The position numbers and the translations under genes are program-made. Under the pieces are notes generated by a model, which was not told the DNA's origin, ran no database searches, and was given only the letters and a program-made list of their open reading frames with translations. From a virus, in IMG/VR virus record IMGVR_UViG_3300020213_000065, positions 1 to 37,084 of that record: DNA of 37,084 nucleotides; one strand, 5' to 3'. Every line of letters starts with the position of its first letter. Positions within the stretch are counted from its first letter, which is position 1. Of this stretch, positions 23,159 to 29,811 are shown in pieces.

Positions 23159-23706
23159 CAGCAACATTTGAATTCAATAGAGATACAGGTACCCAAACAG
23201 GTACCCCAACTAAGGGTACAACTAGGACTGCAGCAGTTACGGATGCGAACTGGAAAAACACTGATACTTACGGTACAGCATATTCAGCAGCCCCTATCAC
23301 TGCGGGTAACAACTCCTTTGAAATCTGGACCTGTGGTAAATTCTCAGGAACATTTAATCAGATCTCGGAAGGGTTATGGGCTCATACCGCTACAGCCTTT
23401 GGAACAGGTTTAACATTAAAATCTACCCCAGCTTGTACAGGAGACGGTGACAGACTCCTCTATACAACCCCATCGGCTACAGCTAACGCCAATTTAACGG
23501 TTGATGCTACCTCAGCGATTGCTATAGCATCGGGAGTAGCCGTTTTCTTTGGAGCTACAGGCCCAGAAGCCACTGGTAAAGCTGCTACTATGGCAACTAA
23601 TCCCTGCTATACTAATTTTTTGACAACCCAACTACAAACAACAGTCTCAGCAGCAGCTGGAGACACAGCAACAGTTACCCTAACACTTTCGTACAATGAA
23701 AATTGA
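23122..23706 (+). CDS. Minor virion protein, disrupted at its start by the HNH insertion
   Basis: A Thr/Ala/Gly-rich, beta-type protein of about 184-194 residues, typical of capsid decoration or tail proteins (TGTPTKGTTRTAAVTD, SVAVFFG-like sheets near the end). No enzyme motif is seen. The canonical start is ATG 23122, but the first 11 residues from it are merely another frame of the HNH gene. The better candidate is ATA 23155 after AGGAGG with an 8-base gap: from there the protein begins with the codons GCA-GCA-ACA-TTT, and the same ATGGCAGCA lies at the HNH start, as though the original ATG-GCA-GCA start had been copied by the insertion. Confidence 0.6.
   Translation: MGTQFYEEGHNIAATFEFNRDTGTQTGTPTKGTTRTAAVTDANWKNTDTYGTAYSAAPITAGNNSFEIWTCGKFSGTFNQISEGLWAHTATAFGTGLTLKSTPACTGDGDRLLYTTPSATANANLTVDATSAIAIASGVAVFFGATGPEATGKAATMATNPCYTNFLTTQLQTTVSAAAGDTATVTLTLSYNEN
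23141..23157 (+). promoter_or_regulatory. Shine-Dalgarno site facing an ATA codon
   Basis: AGGAGG (23141-23146) is followed after 8 bases by ATA 23155-23157, which overlaps the upstream TAG. No ATG, GTG or TTG lies at the expected distance in the open frame, so this strong site appears to serve an AUA start. Confidence 0.5.
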
Positions 23707-23727
23707 GCCTATAGTTTAATTAGCACA

Positions 23728-23762
23728 TTGACATTTATATTACAATAAAATATAAATGTCAA
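23728..23762 (+). promoter_or_regulatory. Palindromic sigma-70-type promoter
   Basis: A perfect 14-base inverted repeat (TTGACATTTATATT and its complement around 7 bases) contains TTGACA (23728-23733), a 17-base gap and TATAAA (23751-23756), a near-consensus host promoter. Because of the symmetry the same elements read on the minus strand. It may be a bidirectional promoter, or a promoter whose own palindrome is an operator or hairpin. On the + strand it faces the gene at 23788, with a leader of about 25 bases. Confidence 0.65.
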
Positions 23763-23787
23763 GAGTGATATAACGAAAACTAAAACT

Positions 23788-24042
23788 ATGAAAACTAAAA
23801 ACATATTTTGTGCAAATGAACAGGAAATTACTTCCCATAAAGTAACCGTTGATACCAATGGTGAATTACTTTTTACCTGTGAATGTGGCAGGTTCGTCAA
23901 GCTTCCAGGGGATACACAAAAAGCCGAGATTACTAAAGCCTTAGATAGACATGAAGAGGCTAATCAGGGCCAGGTTACACAGGCTGCAGTAGAGGAACAA
24001 AACCAGGCTAAGCTCACGAAACTCCTAGATTCGGAGAATTAA
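23788..24042 (+). CDS. Small zinc-binding hypothetical protein
   Basis: An 84-residue protein with FCANE near residue 8 and FTCECGRFVKLPG near residues 29-41. The Cys residues (C-x-C plus the earlier Cys) suggest a small zinc site. The C-terminal half is polar and rich in Gln and Glu, probably helical. It has no Shine-Dalgarno site and lies behind a consensus-like host promoter, so it may be expressed earlier than the flanking structural genes. Function unknown. Confidence 0.5.
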   Translation: MKTKNIFCANEQEITSHKVTVDTNGELLFTCECGRFVKLPGDTQKAEITKALDRHEEANQGQVTQAAVEEQNQAKLTKLLDSEN

Positions 24043-24045
24043 CAG

Positions 24046-24558
24046 ATGGCTCTATATACAATCTCCAATGGACCAATGCAAACAACGGCTGCTTTTGCGT
24101 CCGTTACTACGGGAACTGCAATCAAGACCATGTTGCAAATTAAACCTTCGGCTACAGTCGTAGCTAAGATTAAAGAATGGGGCATCTCCTTTGATGGTTT
24201 GGCTGCAGCCACACCAATTAAAGTTGAGCTTATTGAAACTGATGTTGCAGCAACTGTAACAGCTTCAGTGGCTAATGATATTTCAAAGACTGATGCAAAT
24301 GCCCTATCTGGCGGTGATCCAACTACTAACCTTATCGTAGTGGGTACAACTGCTACAGGGTATACCGCTTCTGCAGAAGGAACTATAACAGCCGTTAGGA
24401 ATTTAGATTCTCCAAAGTTTATTGCTCCAACAAATCAATATGAAAAACAATTTCCTTTAGGAAATGAGCCCATTATTCAAATTTCTAAATTCGCCAGGAT
24501 AAGAGTAACAGCGCCTGCAGCAGTTAACTGCTATTGCTATATTTTGGTGGAAATGTAG
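24046..24558 (+). CDS. Putative virion decoration or minor structural protein
   Basis: A 170-residue beta-rich protein (Thr, Ala, Ile and Val rich). The opening MALYTISNGPM and the following VTTGTAIKTMLQI and KIKEWGISFDG segments resemble a type of phage structural protein found next to capsid and tail genes. A second segment near residue 130 (PTNQYEKQFPLGNEP) and the C-terminal RIRVTAPAAVNCYCYILVEM complete a compact sandwich-like fold. Likely located on the particle surface, but the exact place is unknown. Confidence 0.55.
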   Translation: MALYTISNGPMQTTAAFASVTTGTAIKTMLQIKPSATVVAKIKEWGISFDGLAAATPIKVELIETDVAATVTASVANDISKTDANALSGGDPTTNLIVVGTTATGYTASAEGTITAVRNLDSPKFIAPTNQYEKQFPLGNEPIIQISKFARIRVTAPAAVNCYCYILVEM

Positions 24559-24611
24559 GCATATTGCTATTTCTTTGGCTCGAGATTTAATCCTGCAAAA
24601 GGACCAATACA

Positions 24612-25031
24612 ATGGGACTTAAATATCTTTTCACAGTTGAATATACCGACGGAACAACCAAGAAACAAACCCCTCAAGATAATTCCAAGCTAGAGCCAGA
24701 TACCAGGTCTGAATTTTATGATGTTCTCCATAGTGGAAAGAGTATCAAGACATTTACCCTAAGGGAACATACATTGTTTTTTCCAAAGTGGTTATCAGTT
24801 GATCTAACAACAGGCAAGCTTACCCATAACCTCAACAAGAAAGATATTTTCTTTGAAGGGGATATGAAAACTCCTCCTCCAAAAAAAAGAGAGCTCATTT
24901 TCTACCGCCAACACCAGCACGACTTTAATCAACAAACTCACCAGGAGATAGCACATAGAGTTACCTACTGTATAGGTTGGCAAGCTAATATAGACGGCAA
25001 AAACTACAAACAAATCTGGGGGGTTACTTAA
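24612..25031 (+). CDS. Hypothetical virion-associated protein
   Basis: A 139-residue protein opening with YLFTVEYTDGTTKKQTPQDN, followed by a middle part with FYDVLHSGKSIKTFTLREHT and a terminal part with LIFYRQHQHDF and YCIGWQANIDGKNYKQIW. Similar small proteins starting with a strand-rich Y-x-V-x-Y-x-D-G-T are frequent in phage tail regions, without assigned function. AAAAGGA lies 10 bases before ATG 24612 as a possible ribosome-binding site. The next gene follows directly after the stop. Confidence 0.5.
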   Translation: MGLKYLFTVEYTDGTTKKQTPQDNSKLEPDTRSEFYDVLHSGKSIKTFTLREHTLFFPKWLSVDLTTGKLTHNLNKKDIFFEGDMKTPPPKKRELIFYRQHQHDFNQQTHQEIAHRVTYCIGWQANIDGKNYKQIWGVT

Positions 25032-25736
25032 ATGGCAGTCGCATACGACTCACAGGCAGATAGATCAAGGAATGGTTCAAACTCATATACTGTAGCACTT
25101 TCAACGAGTGGAACAGATAGAGTTATTATTGCCGAAACACATACTTCAAATAATGAGGATTTAACGCCATCAGCTTCAGGCCTTACATTCGTTCAAATAG
25201 GTTCGGATTTATCTTTTGCAGGAAACGGTAGAATGAAGATATGGCGAGCTTTTGCCAGTTCGAAATTAACTGCTTTAACCGTTACGCTTACTAGTACTAA
25301 TTTTCCTCAAAGTCATGCTTGTATTACAACATGGTCAGGAGCTGATACAACAGGTACGAACGGTTCAGGGGCTATTGGTGCTACAAATACGGTGACGAGT
25401 GGGGGTGCTACAAGTTCTTCTGCGGCTATTACAACAACGATCGGTAATGCTCAGGTCATTGGACTGTTTGCGGAAACAGAAGCAAAATCAGTATCAGCAG
25501 GATCAAATCAAACGGTAAAATCATACTCAACGACTGAAGCGCTTTCGAGGGGTGTTATAATACAAAGAAACTCTTTAACTACAACTTCGGGGACTAGTGT
25601 CACTGGTAATGTTACATGGAGTGGTTCAGTTGCTTCTGGTGGGATGACTTTAGAGATAAAACCACCAGCAGTCACATCTATCCCACATAAGATTTATAAA
25701 TACATGCAAGCTGTAAACAGGGCAGCGAGGTACTAA
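25032..25736 (+). CDS. Beta-sandwich minor structural protein
   Basis: A 234-residue protein starting directly after the previous TAA. It is rich in Ser, Thr, Gly and Ala with alternating short strands (ALTVTLTSTNFPQ, VTSGGATSSSAAITTTIGN), typical of fibre or adhesin-like beta-sandwich domains. The last 20 residues (SIPHKIYKYMQAVNRAARY) are positively charged and resemble a tail that contacts other structural proteins. No catalytic motif is seen. A host-recognition or surface-decoration role is inferred only from composition and location. Confidence 0.5.
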   Translation: MAVAYDSQADRSRNGSNSYTVALSTSGTDRVIIAETHTSNNEDLTPSASGLTFVQIGSDLSFAGNGRMKIWRAFASSKLTALTVTLTSTNFPQSHACITTWSGADTTGTNGSGAIGATNTVTSGGATSSSAAITTTIGNAQVIGLFAETEAKSVSAGSNQTVKSYSTTEALSRGVIIQRNSLTTTSGTSVTGNVTWSGSVASGGMTLEIKPPAVTSIPHKIYKYMQAVNRAARY

Positions 25737-25737
25737 T

Positions 25738-26316
25738 ATGGCAAGGCTAGGGCTAGGACAACCATTTAAACCACTTATACGTCGTTTTCGCATTTTATTA
25801 ACGACAATAACGACAACCCAAACTATCACAGGATTAGCTAGAATCACAGCATCAACTCTTAAAACCCTAACAGGACTGTCAAGAATCACTGCTACAGCCT
25901 TACAAACAATCACTGGTAAAGCTCGCATTACAATTATTACTTCTCAAACGCTTGCTGGTTTGGCTCGCATAACAGGGATAACCACTAAAACATTATCAGG
26001 AGTTGCCCGCATCGCTGCGACTACAACCAAGACTATTACAGGGCTTGCTAGAGTTACAGTAACTACAACCAAAATTATCAATGGGCTAGCTAGAATAACC
26101 GTCCTAACACTTAGGACACTAACAGGACTAGCTCGGATTACAGCAACGACTACCAAAACCATAGCAGCTGTTGCAAATATTAGAGCTACAACAACACGAA
26201 CCGTCACTGGAAAAGCTCTGATTATGTCTACAGTAGTACCTACTCCTCCAAGAATTATTTTTGTTGATGGTATGCCCGCCTATAGGGTTAACGACCTCTA
26301 TTACATTCTAATCTAA
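25738..26316 (+). CDS. Tandem 14-residue-repeat protein
   Basis: The 192-residue product has a basic leader (residues 1-23, with five Arg), then ten head-to-tail 14-residue repeats (24-163) of the form x-T-T-x-x-T-h-T-G-h-A-R-I-T (h hydrophobic). A 29-residue C-terminal part (RIIFVDGMPAYRVNDLYYILI at its end) follows. The periodic Gly and alternating Thr/Ile suggest a beta-solenoid or fibrous stack. It has no Cys, no signal peptide and no enzymatic motif. It lies between surface-type proteins and the head-tail adaptor, so a fibre, whisker or adaptor-sleeve role is plausible. I recall similar repeats from metagenomic phages but cannot assign a function. Confidence 0.65.
   Translation: MARLGLGQPFKPLIRRFRILLTTITTTQTITGLARITASTLKTLTGLSRITATALQTITGKARITIITSQTLAGLARITGITTKTLSGVARIAATTTKTITGLARVTVTTTKIINGLARITVLTLRTLTGLARITATTTKTIAAVANIRATTTRTVTGKALIMSTVVPTPPRIIFVDGMPAYRVNDLYYILI
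25807..26226 (+). repeat. Ten 42-base tandem repeats
   Basis: Ten in-frame units of 42 bases each encode residues 24-163 of the protein above. Units are diverged in DNA but keep Gly at unit position 9 (nine of ten units), Ala-Arg-Ile near 11-13 and Thr at most of positions 3 and 6. This is an internal coding repeat, not a CRISPR array. Confidence 0.85.
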
Positions 26317-26318
26317 CC

Positions 26319-26349
26319 TTGATAACCTCTACTTACCTAGGAATACTAT
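26319..26349 (+). promoter_or_regulatory. Late phage promoter, leaderless (adaptor gene)
   Basis: TTGATAACCTCT at 26319 and TACTAT at 26344-26349 keep the 19-base gap, with 6 bases to ATG 26356. Confidence 0.75.
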
Positions 26350-26355
26350 CTATAT

Positions 26356-26994
26356 ATGGGTAGAACTTTACAGGACATTCTAATAGACGCAAATGCTTAC
26401 CTTGATCTTGAGGCCTCAGCTCCCACAGGTACAGAACTTGTCACCAGAGCAAATTATGCCAATCAAGCAGTGCTTGATGCTTCAGCTGTAGCTCAGTTTT
26501 CTGAGTTTTACCAGATCTATGAGGTTATGGTTTCTAATAACGCCTCGGTATCATTGCCTAACTTCAGAGAGTTTACGCTTGCGCCGAAGCAGTATGTGGG
26601 CGGTGGATGGGTAGATTTTCTTGAGATTAAGCCTCAGGAAAGGTTTAACAAGACAGCAGATGAAAAGTATTGCTATGTTGTGGGAAACCCTGCTACAGGC
26701 TATACAGCGGTCTTTAACGGCTTAACAGCCAACGCCACCCTGTCTATGGATTTTCAAAGATTCCCCTCTGGGCTTTTAACCCTAACAGATGTTTGTGAGC
26801 TGTCTGATCCGACCTATGTTACGGCTAGAGTTGAAGCTTATGTTCTGGAATCAAGAAACAATGATAGATTCCCGATTGTTAAAGCTGAGGCTAACGGAAA
26901 ACTTCAAAATATGGTCGGTAGGGAGATGAAAACCCCAGGTGGCGGAACAAATACCACCCCAAGACAGGGCACAACAGCATATAGCATCGGTTGA
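26356..26994 (+). CDS. Head-to-tail adaptor protein (putative)
   Basis: A 212-residue protein beginning with a helical segment (TLQDILIDANAYLDLEASAP) and containing FSEFYQIYEVMVSN and LPNFREFTLAPKQYVGG. It is located directly before the beta-propeller nozzle gene. This pairing, helical ring adaptor followed by large propeller, matches the tail of P22-like and T7-like phages (gp4/gp11-type then gp10/gp12-type). It would sit under the portal and join it to the nozzle. Assignment is based on gene order, size and fold character; the stop codon lies within the TTGATA of the next promoter. Confidence 0.6.
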   Translation: MGRTLQDILIDANAYLDLEASAPTGTELVTRANYANQAVLDASAVAQFSEFYQIYEVMVSNNASVSLPNFREFTLAPKQYVGGGWVDFLEIKPQERFNKTADEKYCYVVGNPATGYTAVFNGLTANATLSMDFQRFPSGLLTLTDVCELSDPTYVTARVEAYVLESRNNDRFPIVKAEANGKLQNMVGREMKTPGGGTNTTPRQGTTAYSIG

Positions 26995-27021
26995 TAACCT
27001 CCATATAGACTGCTCTAGCAT
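26991..27021 (+). promoter_or_regulatory. Late phage promoter, leaderless with GTG start
   Basis: TTGATAACCTCC at 26991 and TAGCAT at 27016-27021 keep the 19-base gap, with 6 bases to GTG 27028. The upstream gene's TGA (26992-26994) forms part of the motif. Confidence 0.75.
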
Positions 27022-27027
27022 AAGTGT

Positions 27028-28974
27028 GTGCCAATAATTGATACCAAAGTCCCCGCATATAAAAAGCAACGTGAACTCTCAGCTGAATGGGATACCTTTA
27101 GAAAGGGCTTAAACCTCCTTCTAAGGCCTACAGAGCTAGGGCGTGATGAATATGCTCAAGGTGATAACATCATGTTAATAGGCTCAGGTGTACCTACAGG
27201 CAGATGGGGAACAGCCACATACTTTACGGTTAACTCCACAGGCGCAATCCGAGGGTTTGCTTCTTACAATAATATAGCCTCACTAACTAATGAGATCCTC
27301 GCTTTATCAGATGAGGGGTTTATAGCCAAGAAAAACGGGTCAGGGAGTACTGTCGTTACAGGTCAGTCTTACCCATCAGGCTCAACTGTTAGATCAGAAC
27401 AGTTAGGAGGGTTTACTTACCTTGTATCAAAAGACAGACCCTTAACAAGGTATAACGGGACATCCTTAGATGTATTTGCCACAATCTCACCTCCAACAAT
27501 CGGCAGTGCTACTAATATCTCGGGAGCTTCAGGATCATATATCTGGAGCTGGGTTGTTACGGCCTTAGGGTCAAACGGGGGAGAAACAAACCCTTCTGCA
27601 CGAATTTTCCTACCTAACCTTCCGCAGGATTTAAGCAGGACTAGAGTTGATGTTTATTGGTCAGCACCCTCAGCAGCTTCACTTGCAGGCTTTCAGATTT
27701 ATAGGGGGCTCCCTGGAGACGAAACATTTCTAGCAGCGGTTGGGGCATCAACAACTATCTATGTCGATACAGGGCAGCCTGGATCAGAGATCATCTTGCC
27801 ACCTTTATCGAACACCACAGGTGGAGTAAAAAGTGAGTTTATTAACAAAGATCCAGTCGGGGACAGGTTGCTTATGGTTGATAAGGACGTTCCAACTAAG
27901 TTACTGATCGGGGGAAGGTTCCCTAATCATGCTAAATTTAACTGGGTAGATGGTGGGGGCTCTGTTTATGTGGGCCCTGATGACGGGTTCCCTATCACAG
28001 GCTATGAGGTGCAACCAGGCTCTAACAAGATTACTGTTTTTAAAGAGATAGGCTCCTACTCGGTAGAACTACAACAGATATCGATCGGGAGCTTCGTCAT
28101 TTTAGATCCTCAGGTAGCCCCAATCTCAACAGGGGTGGGGTGTACAAGCTTTGATACTATCCAGGTAGTTGAAAACGATATCTTCTACTTTGGCAGGCAA
28201 GGGCTTTATGTTGTGGGCTACGAGCCTAACTTTCTATCTATCATCCGTACTAACGAGATATCAGCCAAATTAAGGCCATATTTAGCTCTACTTAACGCTG
28301 AGGATTATGCAAACTGTTGTGCGATGTATGTAAACAACAAATATTTGCTCTCCTTCCCTAATAGAAAGGAGATAATTGTATATGATCGGGAGAGAGGTTG
28401 TTTTGCAGGTATATGGAAGTTGCCGTTTGGAGTAACCAAAATGACCAAGTATGTTGACGGGTCAGGGACGGAAAGGTGGGTTTTGGGCACCAATGAGGGC
28501 AATCAGACATATACTTTTGAGGCTTCAGTTAACTCAGATAACGGGACAACTATTACAAAAACGCTCAAGTCCAACAAGGAGGCTTTTAATTCATGGAGCC
28601 TTTTAAAAATTCTTAATCTCTTTTATGTCCTGCTAAGAAACATCACAGGTACAGTCACAGTCAACATTCTTTCGGAGAATAGGGCAGGGATAACCCAAAC
28701 CATAAAAACCTTTACCATAACAGGAAGCGCAATCTCAGGAAAAACAGGCTGGGGGTCTAATCTTTGGGGAGGGAATCTTTGGGGAGTTTCAAGAGGGACT
28801 TCAGTTACAGGATCAGATGAGTTTACCAGATGGGGACAGCTATATAAGGAGTCAAGGCTTGTTCAGATTGAGGTTTCCTGCACTGCTCCTGCTTCAAACT
28901 TTGAATTTTTAGGCTCAAGGATTACAGCTAACTCTCAAGGTGAAGGTTCACTCTCAAGCTCTCAGAGAGTCTAA
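27028..28974 (+). CDS. Tail nozzle/hub protein with beta-propeller fold
   Basis: A 648-residue protein. Residues 1-120 have WDTFRKGLNLLLRPTELGRD and GIR-type blades, followed by several repeating blade-like segments (LGGFTYLVSKDRPLTRYNG, FQIYRGLPGDETF, GITGYEV-like turns, DIFYFGRQGLYVVGYEP, LLSFPNRKEIIVYDRERGCF). This pattern is shared with the gp10/gp12-type nozzles of short-tailed phages. The protein would form the tapered tail tube at whose tip the fibres and adhesins attach. It starts with GTG leaderlessly. The C-terminal 150 residues (NLWGGNLWGVSRG) may form the tip domain. Confidence 0.65.
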   Translation: MPIIDTKVPAYKKQRELSAEWDTFRKGLNLLLRPTELGRDEYAQGDNIMLIGSGVPTGRWGTATYFTVNSTGAIRGFASYNNIASLTNEILALSDEGFIAKKNGSGSTVVTGQSYPSGSTVRSEQLGGFTYLVSKDRPLTRYNGTSLDVFATISPPTIGSATNISGASGSYIWSWVVTALGSNGGETNPSARIFLPNLPQDLSRTRVDVYWSAPSAASLAGFQIYRGLPGDETFLAAVGASTTIYVDTGQPGSEIILPPLSNTTGGVKSEFINKDPVGDRLLMVDKDVPTKLLIGGRFPNHAKFNWVDGGGSVYVGPDDGFPITGYEVQPGSNKITVFKEIGSYSVELQQISIGSFVILDPQVAPISTGVGCTSFDTIQVVENDIFYFGRQGLYVVGYEPNFLSIIRTNEISAKLRPYLALLNAEDYANCCAMYVNNKYLLSFPNRKEIIVYDRERGCFAGIWKLPFGVTKMTKYVDGSGTERWVLGTNEGNQTYTFEASVNSDNGTTITKTLKSNKEAFNSWSLLKILNLFYVLLRNITGTVTVNILSENRAGITQTIKTFTITGSAISGKTGWGSNLWGGNLWGVSRGTSVTGSDEFTRWGQLYKESRLVQIEVSCTAPASNFEFLGSRITANSQGEGSLSSSQRV

Positions 28975-28977
28975 TAC

Positions 28978-29008
28978 TTGATAACCTCCTTTGTTTCTGA
29001 ACTACTCT
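28978..29008 (+). promoter_or_regulatory. Late phage promoter, near-leaderless
   Basis: TTGATAACCTCC at 28978 and TACTCT at 29003-29008 keep the 19-base gap. ATG 29018 is 9 bases after the hexamer, 3 more than in most copies, giving a leader of about 3 bases. Confidence 0.7.
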
Positions 29009-29017
29009 TAGGATCAT

Positions 29018-29800
29018 ATGGGAGCACTACTTTCTCCAACATCAGATAACTTTGTACAAAAGACTCTGGGAGCTCAGCTTTTAGCAGGAGCCACCACAGT
29101 TACTTTAAACAACACCACGAACATCCCTAACCTTCCAGGGGCTTTTATTGTAGACAGGATTGATACAAATTCAGTTGAAACACCTAGCACACGAGAGGTC
29201 ATTACGTATACTGGAGTTTCTGGATCTACCCTAACAGGATTAGCTAGAAACGCTGATGGTTCAGGCTCAGATCAGGCTCACGCCATTAATGCCATTGTTG
29301 AATTTGGACCTGATGTATTGTGGGCACAATCAGTCTATGATGCGATCACAAAAGTTGTCGTAGCCTCAACAGGGCTTTTAGATACAACCAAAGTAGTTGA
29401 TCTAGCCACAGCTCAAACGCTGACGACTAAAACCTTAACTTCTCCTACAGTTAATACTCCAACTATAGGTACATCTATCATAGTTAATGATGTGTACAAC
29501 ATGGGGACAACTCTAACAGGAGCTACCACGATTGACCCTGTTAATGGTGACAGGCAAGGTGGCACTATGACAGGAAATATTTCAATTACCTTAACAGCGC
29601 CTGCAAGTAACAAGAAGAGAACCTTAACACTCTATTTACTTGAAGACGCCACAGGTGGGCGAACCATTACCTTCACCACAACAGTAACTTGGCAAGATGC
29701 CATCACTCCCATTTGGACTACCACCGCCAGTAAACTTAATGTTGCTGTCTTATATTACGACGGCGCATCTTGGTTTGGCATGGGCGCAAAGTTTGCTTAA
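29018..29800 (+). CDS. Tail fibre-like protein
   Basis: A 260-residue protein with a fibre-type opening (AGATTVTLNNTTNIPNLPG) and EVITYTGVSGSTLTGLARNA, the G-x-x-L-T-G-L-A-R pattern common at the start of phage fibre and baseplate-attached proteins. It then has a Thr-rich segment with repeated TLTTKTLTSPTVNTPT. The last 100 residues look like a beta-sandwich (TLTLYLLEDATGGRTITFTT). It would link the nozzle to the adhesin encoded next. No glycosidase motif is visible. Confidence 0.6.
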   Translation: MGALLSPTSDNFVQKTLGAQLLAGATTVTLNNTTNIPNLPGAFIVDRIDTNSVETPSTREVITYTGVSGSTLTGLARNADGSGSDQAHAINAIVEFGPDVLWAQSVYDAITKVVVASTGLLDTTKVVDLATAQTLTTKTLTSPTVNTPTIGTSIIVNDVYNMGTTLTGATTIDPVNGDRQGGTMTGNISITLTAPASNKKRTLTLYLLEDATGGRTITFTTTVTWQDAITPIWTTTASKLNVAVLYYDGASWFGMGAKFA

Positions 29801-29811
29801 TTTATATATAT

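Noticed and set aside
23168-23413. A second frame within the minor structural gene
   Set aside because: It has no start signal and no protein character; the main frame is convincing.
25807-26226. CRISPR array
   Set aside because: The 42-base periodicity is coding, with no spacers and with protein-level conservation.
29770-29811. Upstream ATG for the LamG protein
   Set aside because: It overlaps the previous gene and adds residues of unlike composition; ATG 29812 begins the domain-type sequence.
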